This document shows, piece after piece, positions 19,071-29,935 of a stretch of DNA of 64,000 bases. Numbering within the stretch: position 1 is the stretch's first letter; each line of letters starts with the position of its first letter. The stretch is from assembly GCA_913061415.1 (NCBI GenBank), contig CAJXUD010000012.1:1-64000 (forward strand), written 5' to 3'. The position numbers and the translations under genes were made by a program. The stretch comes from an uncultured Oleispira sp. (GTDB taxonomy: Bacteria; Pseudomonadota; Gammaproteobacteria; Pseudomonadales; Oceanobacteraceae). The notes below the pieces were generated by a model. That model was not told where the DNA came from, searched no databases, and worked only from the letters and a program-made list of their open reading frames with translations.

Positions 19071-20265
19071 CAACAACCCCCTTATCCGAAGAAATCGTCC
19101 GATCTAAAAAAGCCGCTTTATCAGCAACATTTGGGTTCTTAAACGAATACGTCCACATAGCACCGATGAATTTTTTAATCGCGGCCCTCCAGCTATCATT
19201 GCACTTATAAGGTAAGCCATATTGCTTACAGACCTGCTGAACCTCTAATGCTATATCAGGGTAACGATGAGCAGGAATATCAGGGAACAAATGATGCTCC
19301 ACCTGATAATTCAAGTGCCCCCATAAAATACTCTGCCAACGATTACCTTTAAAATTAACCGACGAATCTAATTGTGAGACATACCACTTCCCTTTATTTT
19401 TAATAGCATCTTCTGGCTGTAGAGGTTCGGTAAAGTGGGTTGCCTGAATTGTTAGAGCAATCCAGTAACTGTTCATTACATCCGCTAATAAATTGGCTAA
19501 AAACACCTTAATAAAGCCAAAGCCCGTCATTAACGCGAGTAATGGAAAAAACACATACTCTTTCGCCCAAACTCTTCTTACTGCTCGTTTATGCCGCTTT
19601 ATACTTTCTGCTTTTGATAAACGTAAATCGTCATCTAATACCGCATACCCCTTATTACCTTGAGGAAAATACTTAGCTCTAAATTTATCGGCCAAGCCTA
19701 AATTTTGCGCATTAAAGTTGTACAACATAAAGGGATAAAATAGAAATAGATAAATAGGTACCTGAAAATAATGCAGCTTGGTATGAGGTACTTGAGAATT
19801 AACCCGTAAGAATCCGTGGTTTAAATCGGGGTCTTTCTCATACACATTTGTATGAACGTGATGCACCGCATTATGCTCTTGGCGCCAAGACGTTTCATCA
19901 ACAGGGGCTTTCCAGCGAAAGTTCTTCGCATGAAACTGAGGAATTTCTTCAAAAGAATCATATTGGCCATGCAATACGTTATGACCAATTTCAATAGCTT
20001 CAAGGTTACGGTGTAAAAATAGAAAAGGGACTCCAATAAGTGCAAATGGCCCTGGCATAATATGTATGAGGCCACGGCCTATCACTTCGAAAATACGAGA
20101 ATTACGACGTATTTTTTTGATATAACGAATGTCTTTCTCACCCAAGTCATCACGATACTTTTGCTTTATATTCTCAAAAGCCTGATGAATTTTTTCGTAA
20201 TCATCCTCTGATGACATAATTGAAGATGACCTCAAAGAAGTCGCTGCTGATTGATTCGTAGTCAT
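19060..20265 (-). CDS. Membrane fatty acid desaturase (acyl-lipid type)
   Basis: A 401-aa integral membrane di-iron desaturase. The histidine boxes are HNVLH (95-99), HNAVHH (131-136) and QVEHH near residue 335. The QxxHH third box is typical of acyl-lipid and front-end desaturases. Hydrophobic segments flank the boxes. It introduces a double bond into membrane acyl chains using O2 and electrons from the neighbouring reductase. The start may be ATG 20265 (no SD) or ATG 20217 (GAGG 12 bases upstream). Regiospecificity cannot be read from the sequence. Confidence 0.9.
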   Translation of the reverse strand: MTTNQSAATSLRSSSIMSSEDDYEKIHQAFENIKQKYRDDLGEKDIRYIKKIRRNSRIFEVIGRGLIHIMPGPFALIGVPFLFLHRNLEAIEIGHNVLHGQYDSFEEIPQFHAKNFRWKAPVDETSWRQEHNAVHHVHTNVYEKDPDLNHGFLRVNSQVPHTKLHYFQVPIYLFLFYPFMLYNFNAQNLGLADKFRAKYFPQGNKGYAVLDDDLRLSKAESIKRHKRAVRRVWAKEYVFFPLLALMTGFGFIKVFLANLLADVMNSYWIALTIQATHFTEPLQPEDAIKNKGKWYVSQLDSSVNFKGNRWQSILWGHLNYQVEHHLFPDIPAHRYPDIALEVQQVCKQYGLPYKCNDSWRAAIKKFIGAMWTYSFKNPNVADKAAFLDRTISSDKGVVDVK

Positions 20266-20270
20266 AGTAT

Positions 20271-20540
20271 ATGGCCATGCTAAAAAACCAACAGAGTAAA
20301 CACTTGTTTACCCTGTGTCTACCCAACCAAGCAGTATACTTGAACGACAAAGTGCCCCTAAAATTGCTCATAGGTCTTTTTAATGACTACTACAAGCGAC
20401 AAAAAAGCTATCTATTTAAAAAAATATATAGCTGGGCGCTAAGAAAAATTGAGCGTATAGTCGCCAAATCAACCCCATCTCGTATCGAACTAGCTGGCCA
20501 ATACGCCACTATCTTTTTTTTGCCTTTCCACCTTATTTGA
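20271..20540 (+). CDS. Small hypothetical protein, doubtful
   Basis: An 89-aa open frame starting 5 bases from the desaturase start on the opposite strand. It is lysine and aromatic rich (RQKSYLFKKIYSWALRK) and resembles nothing I recognise. No SD is visible, and the gap must also carry the desaturase promoter, so chance is a real possibility. If it is not coding, 20266-20644 is a 379-base intergenic region. Its right end has an AT-rich promoter-like stretch and the AGCAGC/GCTGCT inverted repeat before the next gene. Confidence 0.25.
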   Translation: MAMLKNQQSKHLFTLCLPNQAVYLNDKVPLKLLIGLFNDYYKRQKSYLFKKIYSWALRKIERIVAKSTPSRIELAGQYATIFFLPFHLI

Positions 20541-20644
20541 TGGCTGTCCGAATTTTTTCACAATTCTGTTCAATTCATTGAGCAGCGATCGCTTATACGT
20601 ATGATTTAGCTGCTTATTTTTTTGTTATTATTTTTAGGATCACA

Positions 20645-21298
20645 ATGCTCACAAACACGGAAGAATCACAGTTACCACAACCCACCATAATCTCTTATGT
20701 AAAAGATTTGCCTAACCTATGCTCCCTTGCTGGATTATTTTGCACATTATTGGCGATCTATTTTAGTATTCTTGGCGTTTTTTATGCAGCTATGATCGGG
20801 ATGATCTGGGCTGTTGCTTTTGATTGGGCTGACGGACTTGTAGCGCGAAGAATGAAAGGACGTACAGGCCACGACCGCATGTTTGGCGGTCAGCTTGATC
20901 TCGTAATTGATATTGTTAGTTACGGCGTTGCACCTGCGGTTTTATTATTAAGCTATGGCAATTTCAACCCTCTACTATTGCCGATCGCTTTTATTATGCT
21001 TGCCGCAAGTGCTATACGACTGAGTTACTTCAGCACCTTTGGGTTATCGGGCGAGTCTAAATATACGGGCTTAGCACTGGATAATAACAGTCTGATTCTT
21101 GTCGCGGTATTCATGCTCGAAAGCATTTTACCCACCGCTGTTTTTGCCAGTATTTTTTACGCCAGCGCTGTCAGTCTTGCGATATTGAATGTCTCACAAA
21201 TTAAAACCCCTAAACTTTCCAGCAATCCACGCAATGTTTATATCCTTGCGAGCTACACCCTTGCCATCAGTGCTTTTTATGCTTGGAAGCTTATTTGA
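20645..21298 (+). CDS. CDP-alcohol phosphatidyltransferase family protein
   Basis: A 217-aa membrane enzyme with about six hydrophobic segments. The catalytic signature D-x2-DG-x2-AR...G-x3-D-x3-D is complete: D60, D63-G64, A67-R68, G81, D85 and D89. The AR-to-G spacing is 12 residues instead of the usual 8-9, with GRTGHDRMF in the insertion. The family displaces CMP from a CDP-alcohol to form a phosphodiester, and the closest pattern is phosphatidylserine synthase-like. ATG 20645 follows AGGATCACA. The next gene encodes a cytidylyltransferase, which could supply the CDP-activated substrate. The exact product is unknown. Confidence 0.82.
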   Translation: MLTNTEESQLPQPTIISYVKDLPNLCSLAGLFCTLLAIYFSILGVFYAAMIGMIWAVAFDWADGLVARRMKGRTGHDRMFGGQLDLVIDIVSYGVAPAVLLLSYGNFNPLLLPIAFIMLAASAIRLSYFSTFGLSGESKYTGLALDNNSLILVAVFMLESILPTAVFASIFYASAVSLAILNVSQIKTPKLSSNPRNVYILASYTLAISAFYAWKLI

Positions 21299-21437
21299 CT
21301 TCATCAATAAGTAAACCCCATCAAGATTGAGAGCAGATTAAGACAAAAACGAGATCGAAAACACAGACCAAGATTACCGCCTAAATACTGGCACCACTAC
21401 TTTTTGAAAAAGAAGTGAAAAAGAGAAATTTAAAAAC

Positions 21438-21881
21438 ATGATCGTTTATACCGTAGGCACGTTTGATTTATTACACGTTGGGCACCTAGCCTTATTAGAA
21501 TACTGTAAATCTTTAGGTGGTATTTTAGCCGTTGGCGTCGCGTCTGACCGAGTCGTTAATTCATACAAACCTAACGTACCGGTTATTCCTTTAGAGCAGC
21601 GCATGGAAATGTTACGCGCACTGAGCTGCGTAGATATTGTGCGTCCTTATGACGAACTTGAGTACGTGAGCGGCTGTAAAGAATTGAACGCTGATATTTT
21701 CGTTATTGGTGAAGACTGGGGCAATAAACCGCACAACTTGGCCGTTGAAGCGTATCTAAAATCTGCTGGCAAACAAATCAAACAGGTTCTTTATAACCCA
21801 CGCACATCATCAAGCTCCATTAAGCAAAACGTGAGAGATCAGTCGAGCAATGTGAGATGTCTGAAAATGAGTATGGCTTAG
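21438..21881 (+). CDS. Cytidylyltransferase-like protein (TagD/glycerol-3-phosphate type)
   Basis: A 147-aa nucleotidyltransferase. TVGTFDLLHVGHLALLEY holds the HxGH signature, and NPRTSSSSIKQ is the RTxGISTT-type C-terminal motif in variant form. EDWGNKP matches the substrate-site region. The family makes CDP-glycerol, CDP-ethanolamine or similar from CTP and an alcohol phosphate. It lies 139 bases after the CDP-alcohol phosphotransferase, so the pair could assemble one head group, though the gap means cotranscription is not proven. Confidence 0.85.
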   Translation: MIVYTVGTFDLLHVGHLALLEYCKSLGGILAVGVASDRVVNSYKPNVPVIPLEQRMEMLRALSCVDIVRPYDELEYVSGCKELNADIFVIGEDWGNKPHNLAVEAYLKSAGKQIKQVLYNPRTSSSSIKQNVRDQSSNVRCLKMSMA

Positions 21882-21956
21882 CAATAAGCGATTATTTTGA
21901 GCTAATAGAATAAAGAAAAAGAAACGTTTTTTTGAAAAGTGGGGATAGGTTTAAAT

Positions 21957-22033
21957 TGGTCGGAATGGCAGGATTTGAACCTGCGACCACTTATCCCCCA
22001 GACAAGTGCGCTACCAAGCTGCGCTACATTCCG
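21957..22033 (-). tRNA. tRNA-Pro (anticodon GGG)
   Basis: A 77-base cloverleaf on the minus strand with acceptor arm CGGAATG/CATTCCG, discriminator A and encoded CCA at 21957-21959. The D-arm is GCGCAGCTTGGTAGCGC, the anticodon stem CTTGT/ATAAG surrounds the loop CTGGGGG, and the T-arm is GCAGGTTCAAATCCTGC. The anticodon at positions 34-36 is GGG, reading CCC and CCU. Confidence 0.97.
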
Positions 22034-22161
22034 ACAATCTTAAACAAATGCTTTTTTAGAAAAGAAGCGGCTTCGTTTAAGTATTTCAGATTATACCTAA
22101 GTACTTGATAATTGGAAGCTTCTTGCTATCACAGGTTTATCTTAATTATGCTTACTGCAAG

Positions 22162-22521
22162 CTAGTCTTCTAAAATAGTTTTTAATTCGGCTAATTCAGA
22201 CAACATATCTTTAATTAAAACACGATCAAAGTGCACCGCAGTTTCATCGCCAGACTGATCATCCAATTTTTGCCGAGCACCGACAATGGTATAACCTTCT
22301 AAATAGAGTAAATTGCGGATTTCACGAACAAGGATAACGTCTTCTCGTTGATAATAGCGGCGATTACCACGACGTTTGATGGGTTTTAATTGTGTAAACT
22401 CCTGCTCCCAATAACGCAGAACATGAGGTTTTACATCGCACAGCTCGCTAACTTCACCAATACTGAAGTAGCGCTTGGACGGTATAGGTGGCAGCTCGTT
22501 AGATTGACTCGCTTCCAGCAT
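22162..22521 (-). CDS. MerR-family transcriptional regulator
   Basis: A 119-aa protein with the N-terminal MerR helix-turn-helix [24 protein letters not shown] and the wing segment [13 protein letters not shown], followed by a short dimerisation helix. It has no effector domain. This small MerR protein follows ihfA in many gammaproteobacteria and its target is unknown. It overlaps the end of ihfA by 23 bases, so it is the last gene of the pheS-pheT-ihfA unit, just before the tRNA-Pro gene. Confidence 0.9.
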   Translation of the reverse strand: MLEASQSNELPPIPSKRYFSIGEVSELCDVKPHVLRYWEQEFTQLKPIKRRGNRRYYQREDVILVREIRNLLYLEGYTIVGARQKLDDQSGDETAVHFDRVLIKDMLSELAELKTILED

Positions 22522-22804
22522 AAGCCTCTACTCGGATTTTTAATTTTTGTCCGGGCTTAAAGGTAACAACGCGACGTGCGGAGATAGGGATCTCCTCCCC
22601 CGTTTTCGGGTTGCGTCCTGGACGTTGACTTTTGTCACGCAGGTCAAAGTTGCCAAAGCCTGACAACTTCACTTGCTCGTTATGCGTTAAGGAGTGGCGA
22701 ATCTCATCGAAAAAGAGATCCACCATTTCTTTCGCTTCACGTTTATTCAAACCTAGGTCTTCAAACAGGCGTTCCGCCATTTCTGCCTTGGTAAGAGCTC
22801 GCAT
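22499..22804 (-). CDS. ihfA: Integration host factor subunit alpha
   Basis: A 101-aa HU/IHF DNA-bending protein. [20 protein letters not shown] and [20 protein letters not shown] are IHF-alpha signatures, and the DNA-intercalating proline sits in the beta-arm [13 protein letters not shown]. It pairs with IhfB to bend DNA for sigma-54 transcription, recombination and replication. It starts two bases after the pheT stop, the conserved pheT-ihfA arrangement. Confidence 0.96.
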   Translation of the reverse strand: MRALTKAEMAERLFEDLGLNKREAKEMVDLFFDEIRHSLTHNEQVKLSGFGNFDLRDKSQRPGRNPKTGEEIPISARRVVTFKPGQKLKIRVEAYAGSESI

Positions 22805-22805
22805 A

Positions 22806-25250
22806 TTAGCCTCTCAATTGTGCATCAATCCTATCAGCCAAGTGAGCGAGTACATTATCAACGGCTTCGTTCACTTCTTCTTCATTCAGAGTGCGCGAAG
22901 GATGCTGCCACGTCAAGCCCAAAGCCAAGCTTTTTCTATCTGGATCAATGCCTTTACCCTGATAAATGTCAAAAAGGTTTAACTTTGTGAGGTAGTCCCC
23001 TGCTTTTTCACGAATTAACGACATAACGTCGGCTACTGGCGTGACATCGGTAACCACCAATGCAAGGTCACGACGCATCTCTGGGAACTTGGAAAGTGGC
23101 TTAAATGCAGGAACTTCTACCTGACGTACTGCTTTTAAGCTAATTTCTAATAAATACACAGCTTGCTTCAAACCTAGTGGTTTAGACAAACTAGGGTGTA
23201 ATGCGCCAATCCAACCTACCGCTACACCATCAAGTTCGATGCGAGCCGTTTGACCAGGCTGCAATGATGGATGCTCTGCAGGCACAAATGAATAACGTGC
23301 TTGGCTACCAGTGCGTGCGATTAAGCTTTCGAAATCGCCTTTAAGGTCGAAGAAGTCAACATTTTCATCGCCTTCAGACCAGCTTTGCTCAGTACGTGTA
23401 CCGGTTAATAGCATCGCTAGCTTAGGATCTTGCACTAAACTTTCGTCTAGATTGCTAGGATCTTTGCCTGGCTGAGGCACAAAGCTTAAACCCGTTTCAA
23501 ACAAGCGAACGCGAGGCTGCTGACGCTTAATGTTATAAACGGCAGTCTGAACCAAACCTGCCCACAAATTCGTGCGCATTACTGATAGATCAGCTGAGAT
23601 CGGGTTAGCTAGCGCTAACGGAGCAACCTCAGGATCTAATAATTTTTGCGTAGCGGGATCAACAAAGCTGTACGTAACCGCTTCTTGATAACCACGACCT
23701 ACAAGCTGACGACGAACGTCTTTCATTGCAAGTTCATTTTCAGGTACTGGCAATAACGGTGTTGCGGCCATTGGCGTACGTACAGGTAAACGGTTATAAC
23801 CGTAAATACGTGCAAGCTCTTCGATTAGATCGGCTTCAATCGCCATGTCGAAACGGTAGCTCGGTGCAATCACCTTCCAGCCACTGTTGCCTTTTTCATC
23901 TTTAAAAGCAGAAACGTTCATTCCTAAACGAACTAGAATTTCTTCAACTTCGCTCGCTTCAATCGTTAAGCCCAACATCTTTTCGATGTGTGATTCTACC
24001 AATACGATTTCGGCACAGGTTGGCAATTCAGCTTCAGAGATTTTCTCAACCACTGGGCCTGCTTCACCACCTACGATCTCTAATAATAGAGCTGTTGCGC
24101 GTTCGATAGCAGTGCGTTGTAAGTCAAAATCAACACCACGCTCAAAGCGGTGTGAAGAGTCTGTATGCAAACCGTAGTTGCGTGCTTTACCCGCAATCGC
24201 GATAGGATTGAAGTAAGCCGATTCTAACAAAATGTCTTGAGTCGTTTCTTCATTGACACCAGACTCAGCTCCACCCATCACACCTGCCATGGCCAATGCT
24301 TTGCTATTATCAGCAATTACTAGAGTATCGCTGTTTAATTTTATTTCTTGATCATCAAGCAATACTAACATTTCGTCTTGTGTCGCTTTACGAACAACAA
24401 TACCGCCGTCTAGCTTAGCCAGATCGAATGCATGCATTGGCTGGCCAAGTTCTAGCAAGATGAAGTTCGTTACATCAACCACTGGATCAATTGAACGAAT
24501 ACCACTGCGACGCAATTTTTCTTGCATCCAAAGTGGACTAGCCGCTTTGATATTAATGCCTTTGATTACACGACCAACATAACGTGGGCAGGCATCAGGG
24601 GCTTGTAGCTGAACATCGATCGCATCATCAATCGTTGCAGCAACCGCTTCGATTACTGGAGCAGTCACGTCTACTTTGTTTAATACGCCCACTTCACGAG
24701 ACAAACCGGCAATGCTTAAGCAGTCACCACGGTTTGGGGTAAGGTCTACGTCGATAATTTTGTCGTCACGGCCGCCGCGGCTAAGGCCAAGGTATTCGCG
24801 CATGCAAACACCTAGTGGCGCATCGGAAGGCAAATCCCACAAGCCATCTGACTTGTCGGAAATACCCATTTCTTCTTCTGCGCACAACATGCCGAAAGAT
24901 TCTACGCCGCGTAGCTTGGCTTTTTTGATTTTAAAGCCCTTGCCATCTTCACTAGGCAATACTGCACCGATTTTTGCGAAAGGAATTACCATGCCTTCAC
25001 GAACGTTCGGTGCGCCACAGACGATCTGAAATTCTTCTGTGCCGTCAGTTACCTTACAAACATTCAGTTTGTCGGCTTCTGGGTGCTTTTCAAAGCTTAA
25101 AATTTGCGCAACAACGATTCCGCTGAACTCGCCTGCTGCGGCTTCAATTGCGTCTACTTCCAAACCGGCCATGGTGATTTGGTCGACTAATTCTTGTGTT
25201 TCAAGAGCTGGATTAGCCCACTCTCGTAACCATAATTCACTGAACTGCAT
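22806..25250 (-). CDS. pheT: Phenylalanyl-tRNA synthetase beta subunit
   Basis: An 814-aa subunit of the alpha2-beta2 enzyme charging tRNA-Phe. Domains in order are the N-terminal EMAP/tRNA-binding fold (about 39-150, with [23 protein letters not shown]), the B3/B4 editing region, the B5 domain, the catalytic-like core and the C-terminal FDX-ACB anticodon-binding domain from about residue 720 ([12 protein letters not shown]). Length is normal. It lies 49 bases after pheS. Confidence 0.97.
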   Translation of the reverse strand: MQFSELWLREWANPALETQELVDQITMAGLEVDAIEAAAGEFSGIVVAQILSFEKHPEADKLNVCKVTDGTEEFQIVCGAPNVREGMVIPFAKIGAVLPSEDGKGFKIKKAKLRGVESFGMLCAEEEMGISDKSDGLWDLPSDAPLGVCMREYLGLSRGGRDDKIIDVDLTPNRGDCLSIAGLSREVGVLNKVDVTAPVIEAVAATIDDAIDVQLQAPDACPRYVGRVIKGINIKAASPLWMQEKLRRSGIRSIDPVVDVTNFILLELGQPMHAFDLAKLDGGIVVRKATQDEMLVLLDDQEIKLNSDTLVIADNSKALAMAGVMGGAESGVNEETTQDILLESAYFNPIAIAGKARNYGLHTDSSHRFERGVDFDLQRTAIERATALLLEIVGGEAGPVVEKISEAELPTCAEIVLVESHIEKMLGLTIEASEVEEILVRLGMNVSAFKDEKGNSGWKVIAPSYRFDMAIEADLIEELARIYGYNRLPVRTPMAATPLLPVPENELAMKDVRRQLVGRGYQEAVTYSFVDPATQKLLDPEVAPLALANPISADLSVMRTNLWAGLVQTAVYNIKRQQPRVRLFETGLSFVPQPGKDPSNLDESLVQDPKLAMLLTGTRTEQSWSEGDENVDFFDLKGDFESLIARTGSQARYSFVPAEHPSLQPGQTARIELDGVAVGWIGALHPSLSKPLGLKQAVYLLEISLKAVRQVEVPAFKPLSKFPEMRRDLALVVTDVTPVADVMSLIREKAGDYLTKLNLFDIYQGKGIDPDRKSLALGLTWQHPSRTLNEEEVNEAVDNVLAHLADRIDAQLRG

Positions 25251-25299
25251 GTTATCTACCTACTAAATAAGTTCTTTGATTTAAAAAAATGACTTCTAG

Positions 25300-26319
<1,020 letters not shown>

Positions 26320-26371
26320 TTACTCCGTAAAAACCTTAAATTAAAACAACTATTCTATCTTCTCAGAATGA

Positions 26372-26427
26372 AAGCATGATTGGGTATTTATTCCACCAGA
26401 CGGGTTGCACAAATACCCAATAATGCT
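26372..26427 (-). promoter_or_regulatory. Long hairpin in the pheS leader
   Basis: About 19 base pairs with one mismatch form between AAAGCATKATTGGGTATTT and its complement AAATACCCAATAATGCTTT around a 19-base loop, upstream of pheS. It could be a 5'-UTR attenuator. Only three T follow on the minus strand, so it is weak as an intrinsic terminator. A 19-codon ORF (MILSELKALLGICATRLVE) runs into the stem but has no Phe codons, unlike the pheM leader of E. coli. Confidence 0.45.
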
Positions 26428-26499
26428 TTTAGCTCACTCAAAATCATAGCTACTGAATAATTAGAAACTCTTAATTCTAATCACTATATAAAACACAAA

Positions 26500-26534
26500 A
26501 AAATAAGGGAGTGGCAAAGCCACTCCCTTATTTT
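26500..26534 (-). terminator. Terminator of the thrS-infC-rpmI-rplT operon
   Basis: A perfect 16-bp stem, AAAATAAGGGAGTGGC and its complement, with a 3-base loop, followed on the minus strand by TTTTTTT. It is among the strongest terminators in the window and separates rplT from pheS. Confidence 0.95.
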
Positions 26535-26607
26535 AACAAGCCAACTGTTATTGCTGGCTTATCTAAAAATGATCATGCGCTAGAAACTCTAGCTCATTGC
26601 ATTCTTA

Positions 26608-26961
26608 TTAAAGGCTAGCTTTAGCTTTTTCTACTAGAGCCGCAAAAGCGCCTTTTTCGTTAACAGCTAGGTCAGCCAAGATCTTACGGTCAACTTCAAC
26701 AGAAGCCAACTTAAGACCATTGATGAAACGGCTGTAAGACAAACCATTTACACGTGCACCAGCGTTAATACGAGCAATCCACAACTGACGGAACTGACGC
26801 TTTCTTTGGCGACGGTCACGGTATGCATATTGACCTGCTTTAATTACCGCTTGCTTAGCAACACGGAAAACACGGCTACGAGCACCGTAGTAACCTTTAG
26901 CTTGCTTTAAAATCTTTTTGTGACGCTTACGCGCCTGTACACCACGTTTTACACGAGCCAT
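26608..26961 (-). CDS. rplT: 50S ribosomal protein L20
   Basis: A 117-aa ribosomal protein needed for early 50S assembly. The highly basic N-terminus ([22 protein letters not shown]) and the [18 protein letters not shown] segment are diagnostic. It is 32 bases downstream of rpmI. In E. coli L20 represses the rpmI-rplT mRNA, and the same order here makes that control likely. Confidence 0.98.
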   Translation of the reverse strand: MARVKRGVQARKRHKKILKQAKGYYGARSRVFRVAKQAVIKAGQYAYRDRRQRKRQFRQLWIARINAGARVNGLSYSRFINGLKLASVEVDRKILADLAVNEKGAFAALVEKAKASL

Positions 26962-26993
26962 GAGACTCTCCTACAAATTATACCAAGGGTTTA

Positions 26994-27188
26994 TTAAAGG
27001 TTCGGCAACATGCGCTTTACAGTTGCTACATCTGAGGCGTGAACCATCAGGTTAGCTCGTAAATGACGCTTACGCTTAGTGCTTTTCTTGGTCAAGATGT
27101 GGGCACGGTGTGCTTGACGGTGTTTAAAGCCGTTAGCCGTTTTCTTGAAGCGCTTCGCAGCACCACTTTTAGTCTTAATCTTAGGCAT
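26994..27188 (-). CDS. rpmI: 50S ribosomal protein L35
   Basis: A 64-aa basic protein, [20 protein letters not shown] followed by [21 protein letters not shown], the standard L35 sequence and length. It lies 110 bases after infC and before rplT. The gap is a plausible site for the L20-binding pseudoknot, which I could not fold by hand. Confidence 0.97.
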   Translation of the reverse strand: MPKIKTKSGAAKRFKKTANGFKHRQAHRAHILTKKSTKRKRHLRANLMVHASDVATVKRMLPNL

Positions 27189-27298
27189 TTTAATTTACCA
27201 CTTCGCATTGTTAATAAACAGCAGCAGGTAGAACGTACAAAACCCCAGCCTCGTATTGCTACGAATGCTAGGGAATCGAGATTCATTTTAGAACCTAA

Positions 27299-27838
27299 CT
27301 ACTTCTTTTTGACGGGTGCAAGCACCATAATCATTTGACGACCTTCCATCTTTGGACGCTGTTCAACGGTGCCATATGCCTCGAGATCTTTCTCAAGACG
27401 CAACATTAACTGCATACCCAGGTGTTGGTGAGCCATCTCACGACCACGGAAGCGTAAAGAACACTTCGCTTTGTCCCCGTTTTCTAGAAAGCGTACCAGG
27501 TTGCGTAGTTTTACCTGATAATCGCCGTCTTCAGTCCCAGGACGGAATTTAATTTCCTTAACCTGGGTCTGTACTTGCTTCTTTTTAGCAGCATTACGCT
27601 GCTTCTTTTCTTCGTATAGCTTTTGGCCATAGTCCATAATTTTACAGACTATCGGATCTCCATCAGAAATCTGAACCAAATCCAAGCCAGCTTCTTGAGC
27701 GGCTACAAGTGCATCAGCAATACTCACAACGCCGGCCTGATCGCCTGCTGCGTCGATTAATCGTACTTCTTTTGCTTTGATATTGTCATTGATCGATGGG
27801 CGCTCAGCACGAGCACCACGCTTATTATCACGTCTGAT
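27299..27838 (-). CDS. infC: Translation initiation factor IF-3, probable ATC start
   Basis: IF-3 (about 179 aa) binds the 30S subunit and enforces start-codon fidelity. [39 protein letters not shown] and [20 protein letters not shown] are family signatures. No ATG is available. TTG at 27844 directly follows the thrS stop, only 3 bases after GGAG. ATC at 27838 is 9 bases from the same SD and aligns with the N-terminus of other IF-3 proteins. A non-AUG start (AUU in E. coli) is used for IF-3 autoregulation, so ATC is preferred. If TTG is used, the end is 27844. Confidence 0.93.
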   Translation of the reverse strand: MRRDNKRGARAERPSINDNIKAKEVRLIDAAGDQAGVVSIADALVAAQEAGLDLVQISDGDPIVCKIMDYGQKLYEEKKQRNAAKKKQVQTQVKEIKFRPGTEDGDYQVKLRNLVRFLENGDKAKCSLRFRGREMAHQHLGMQLMLRLEKDLEAYGTVEQRPKMEGRQMIMVLAPVKKK

Positions 27839-27844
27839 ATTCAA

Positions 27845-29773
27845 TTACTCCGTTTCAACTCGGCCGCGGCGGGCGACATCTTTCGCTAATAGCTCTTTAA
27901 AGGCGTCTAGGCTCATTGTTCCTAGATCATCTCCTTTACGAGTACGCACTGCTACCGTGTTGGATTCGATTTCTTTATCCCCTACCACAATTAGGTAAGG
28001 CACTTTGTGTAAAGTATGCTCGCGGATTTTAAAGCCTATCTTCTCATTTCTCAAGTCCGCAGAGGCTCTAATACCATCTATTTTCAAAGATTCTTCAATT
28101 TTCGTGCAATATTCACCCTGATTATCAGTAATATTCAGAATTGCGACCTGCTTTGGCGCTAACCAGGCAGGGAAGGCACCCGCATAATGCTCGATCAGTA
28201 TACCAATAAAGCGCTCGAAAGAACCTAAAATTGCACGATGCAACATAACAGGAGTCTTACGTTCATTATCTTCATCAACATATTGTGCGCCTAATCGCTC
28301 AGGCAACATGAAGTCTAGCTGGATTGTACCACACTGCCACACACGATTTAGACAATCGCGTAATGAGAATTCAATCTTAGGTCCGTAGAACGCACCTTCA
28401 CCTGGCTGCAATTCCCAATCTAGACCGGCATCATTCAATGCATCTTCTAATGCGGCTTCAGCGGCATCCCATTGAGAATCATCACCGATACGGCCTTCTG
28501 GGCGAGTCGAGAGCTTCATTTCAATGTTATCAAAGCCAAAATCTTTGTAGACATCAAGCGTTAGCTTAATAAAGTCAGAGGCTTCTTTGCGAATTTGTTT
28601 TTCAGTAGCAAAAATGTGTGCGTCATCTTGAGTAAAACCACGAACACGCATAATTCCGTGTAATGCACCTGATGGTTCGTTACGGTGACAGCAACCAAAC
28701 TCAGCCAGACGCAACGGCAAATCACGGTAGCTCTTCAAACCTTGGTTAAAGACCTGAATATGACATGGGCAATTCATCGGTTTTACTGCGTAAGTACGCT
28801 TTTCCGACTCTGTAACAAACATGCCATCGGCATAATGCTCCCAGTGCCCAGATTTTTCCCACAAAACGCGATCAACAACTTGAGGCGTTTTAATTTCTTG
28901 ATAACCGGCATCGTTCTGCACTTTGCGCATATATTGCTCAAGTGCCTGATAAATGGTCCAGCCATTTGGATGCCAAAATACCATACCTGGCGCTTCTTCT
29001 TGCAAGTGGAAAAGATCCAATTGCTTCGCCAGTTTACGGTGATCACGTTTTTCAGCTTCTTCTAAACGGTGTAGATACGCTTTTAAATCTTTCTTGTCAT
29101 TCCAAGCCGTGCCGTAAATACGCTGCAACTGCTTATTCTGGGAATCACCACGCCAGTAAGCACCCGATACGCGCATTAGCTTAAAGATGCGCATCGATTT
29201 AGTACTAGGAACGTGTGGGCCACGACACATATCGATGTATTCTTCGTGATGATACAAACCTACGGCTGCTTCACCCTTAGTAATCAAGTCGTCAATCAAC
29301 TCAACCTTATAGTCTTCTTCACGATCAACAAAGATTTGGCGCGCGTCTTTAATAGGCGTCATCACTTTATTAACAAGGTAATCTTTTTTGACCAGTTCTT
29401 TCATGCGCTTTTCAATCGCAGTCAAATCTTCTGGCGTGAAAGGACGTTCATAATCAATGTCATAATAATAACCATCATCAATCACAGGACCGATGGCCAT
29501 TTTAGCGGTTGGGTAAAGCTGCTTAACGGCATGACCAATTAAGTGGGCAAATGAGTGACGAATCACTTCAAGGCCTTCTGTATCACGACCGGTAATCAAC
29601 GAAATGTCGGAGTCATCTTCGATCAACTCACACGCATCAACTAGCGTGCCGTTGATACGACCACAAACCGTTGCTTTAGCAAGACCAGGACCAATATCTT
29701 CGGCCACTTGCATTAGAGTTACAGCTTCATCGAACTCGCGCTTGGAGCCATCAGGGAGGGTAATTACAGGCAT
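27845..29773 (-). CDS. thrS: Threonyl-tRNA synthetase
   Basis: A 642-aa class II synthetase. It has a TGS domain (1-60), an editing domain (about 65-220), a catalytic core with [10 protein letters not shown] (zinc cysteine), [19 protein letters not shown] and [10 protein letters not shown], and a C-terminal anticodon domain ([14 protein letters not shown]). ATG 29773 follows AAAGGAT, and the in-frame TTG before it is rejected. It heads the thrS-infC-rpmI-rplT operon, whose order is universal in gammaproteobacteria. A short GTGACC/GGTCAC hairpin (29794-29814) sits just upstream of the SD and could serve as an operator. Confidence 0.98.
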   Translation of the reverse strand: MPVITLPDGSKREFDEAVTLMQVAEDIGPGLAKATVCGRINGTLVDACELIEDDSDISLITGRDTEGLEVIRHSFAHLIGHAVKQLYPTAKMAIGPVIDDGYYYDIDYERPFTPEDLTAIEKRMKELVKKDYLVNKVMTPIKDARQIFVDREEDYKVELIDDLITKGEAAVGLYHHEEYIDMCRGPHVPSTKSMRIFKLMRVSGAYWRGDSQNKQLQRIYGTAWNDKKDLKAYLHRLEEAEKRDHRKLAKQLDLFHLQEEAPGMVFWHPNGWTIYQALEQYMRKVQNDAGYQEIKTPQVVDRVLWEKSGHWEHYADGMFVTESEKRTYAVKPMNCPCHIQVFNQGLKSYRDLPLRLAEFGCCHRNEPSGALHGIMRVRGFTQDDAHIFATEKQIRKEASDFIKLTLDVYKDFGFDNIEMKLSTRPEGRIGDDSQWDAAEAALEDALNDAGLDWELQPGEGAFYGPKIEFSLRDCLNRVWQCGTIQLDFMLPERLGAQYVDEDNERKTPVMLHRAILGSFERFIGILIEHYAGAFPAWLAPKQVAILNITDNQGEYCTKIEESLKIDGIRASADLRNEKIGFKIREHTLHKVPYLIVVGDKEIESNTVAVRTRKGDDLGTMSLDAFKELLAKDVARRGRVETE

Positions 29774-29842
29774 CAATATATCCTTTCACAGTGGTGACCC
29801 CTACCAAAGGTCACATGACGTGCATAAAAAATTAGACGTAGG

Positions 29843-29871
29843 AGATTACAGCTCGGGTAGTCAAGTGTAAA
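29843..29871 (-). promoter_or_regulatory. Candidate sigma-70 promoter for thrS
   Basis: On the minus strand TTTACA (29866-29871) and TAATCT (29843-29848) are 17 bases apart, about 70 bases upstream of the thrS ATG. The match to consensus is good. Confidence 0.6.
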
Positions 29872-29935
29872 GACCTCAAGGCTCTTATAAATGGGTATAA
29901 GCTATTAATTTAGTTAACTTTCTTTCACTAAGTGC

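Noticed and set aside
28685-29065. 126-codon open frame opposite thrS
   Set aside because: It lies wholly inside the thrS catalytic core on the other strand and shows no family features.
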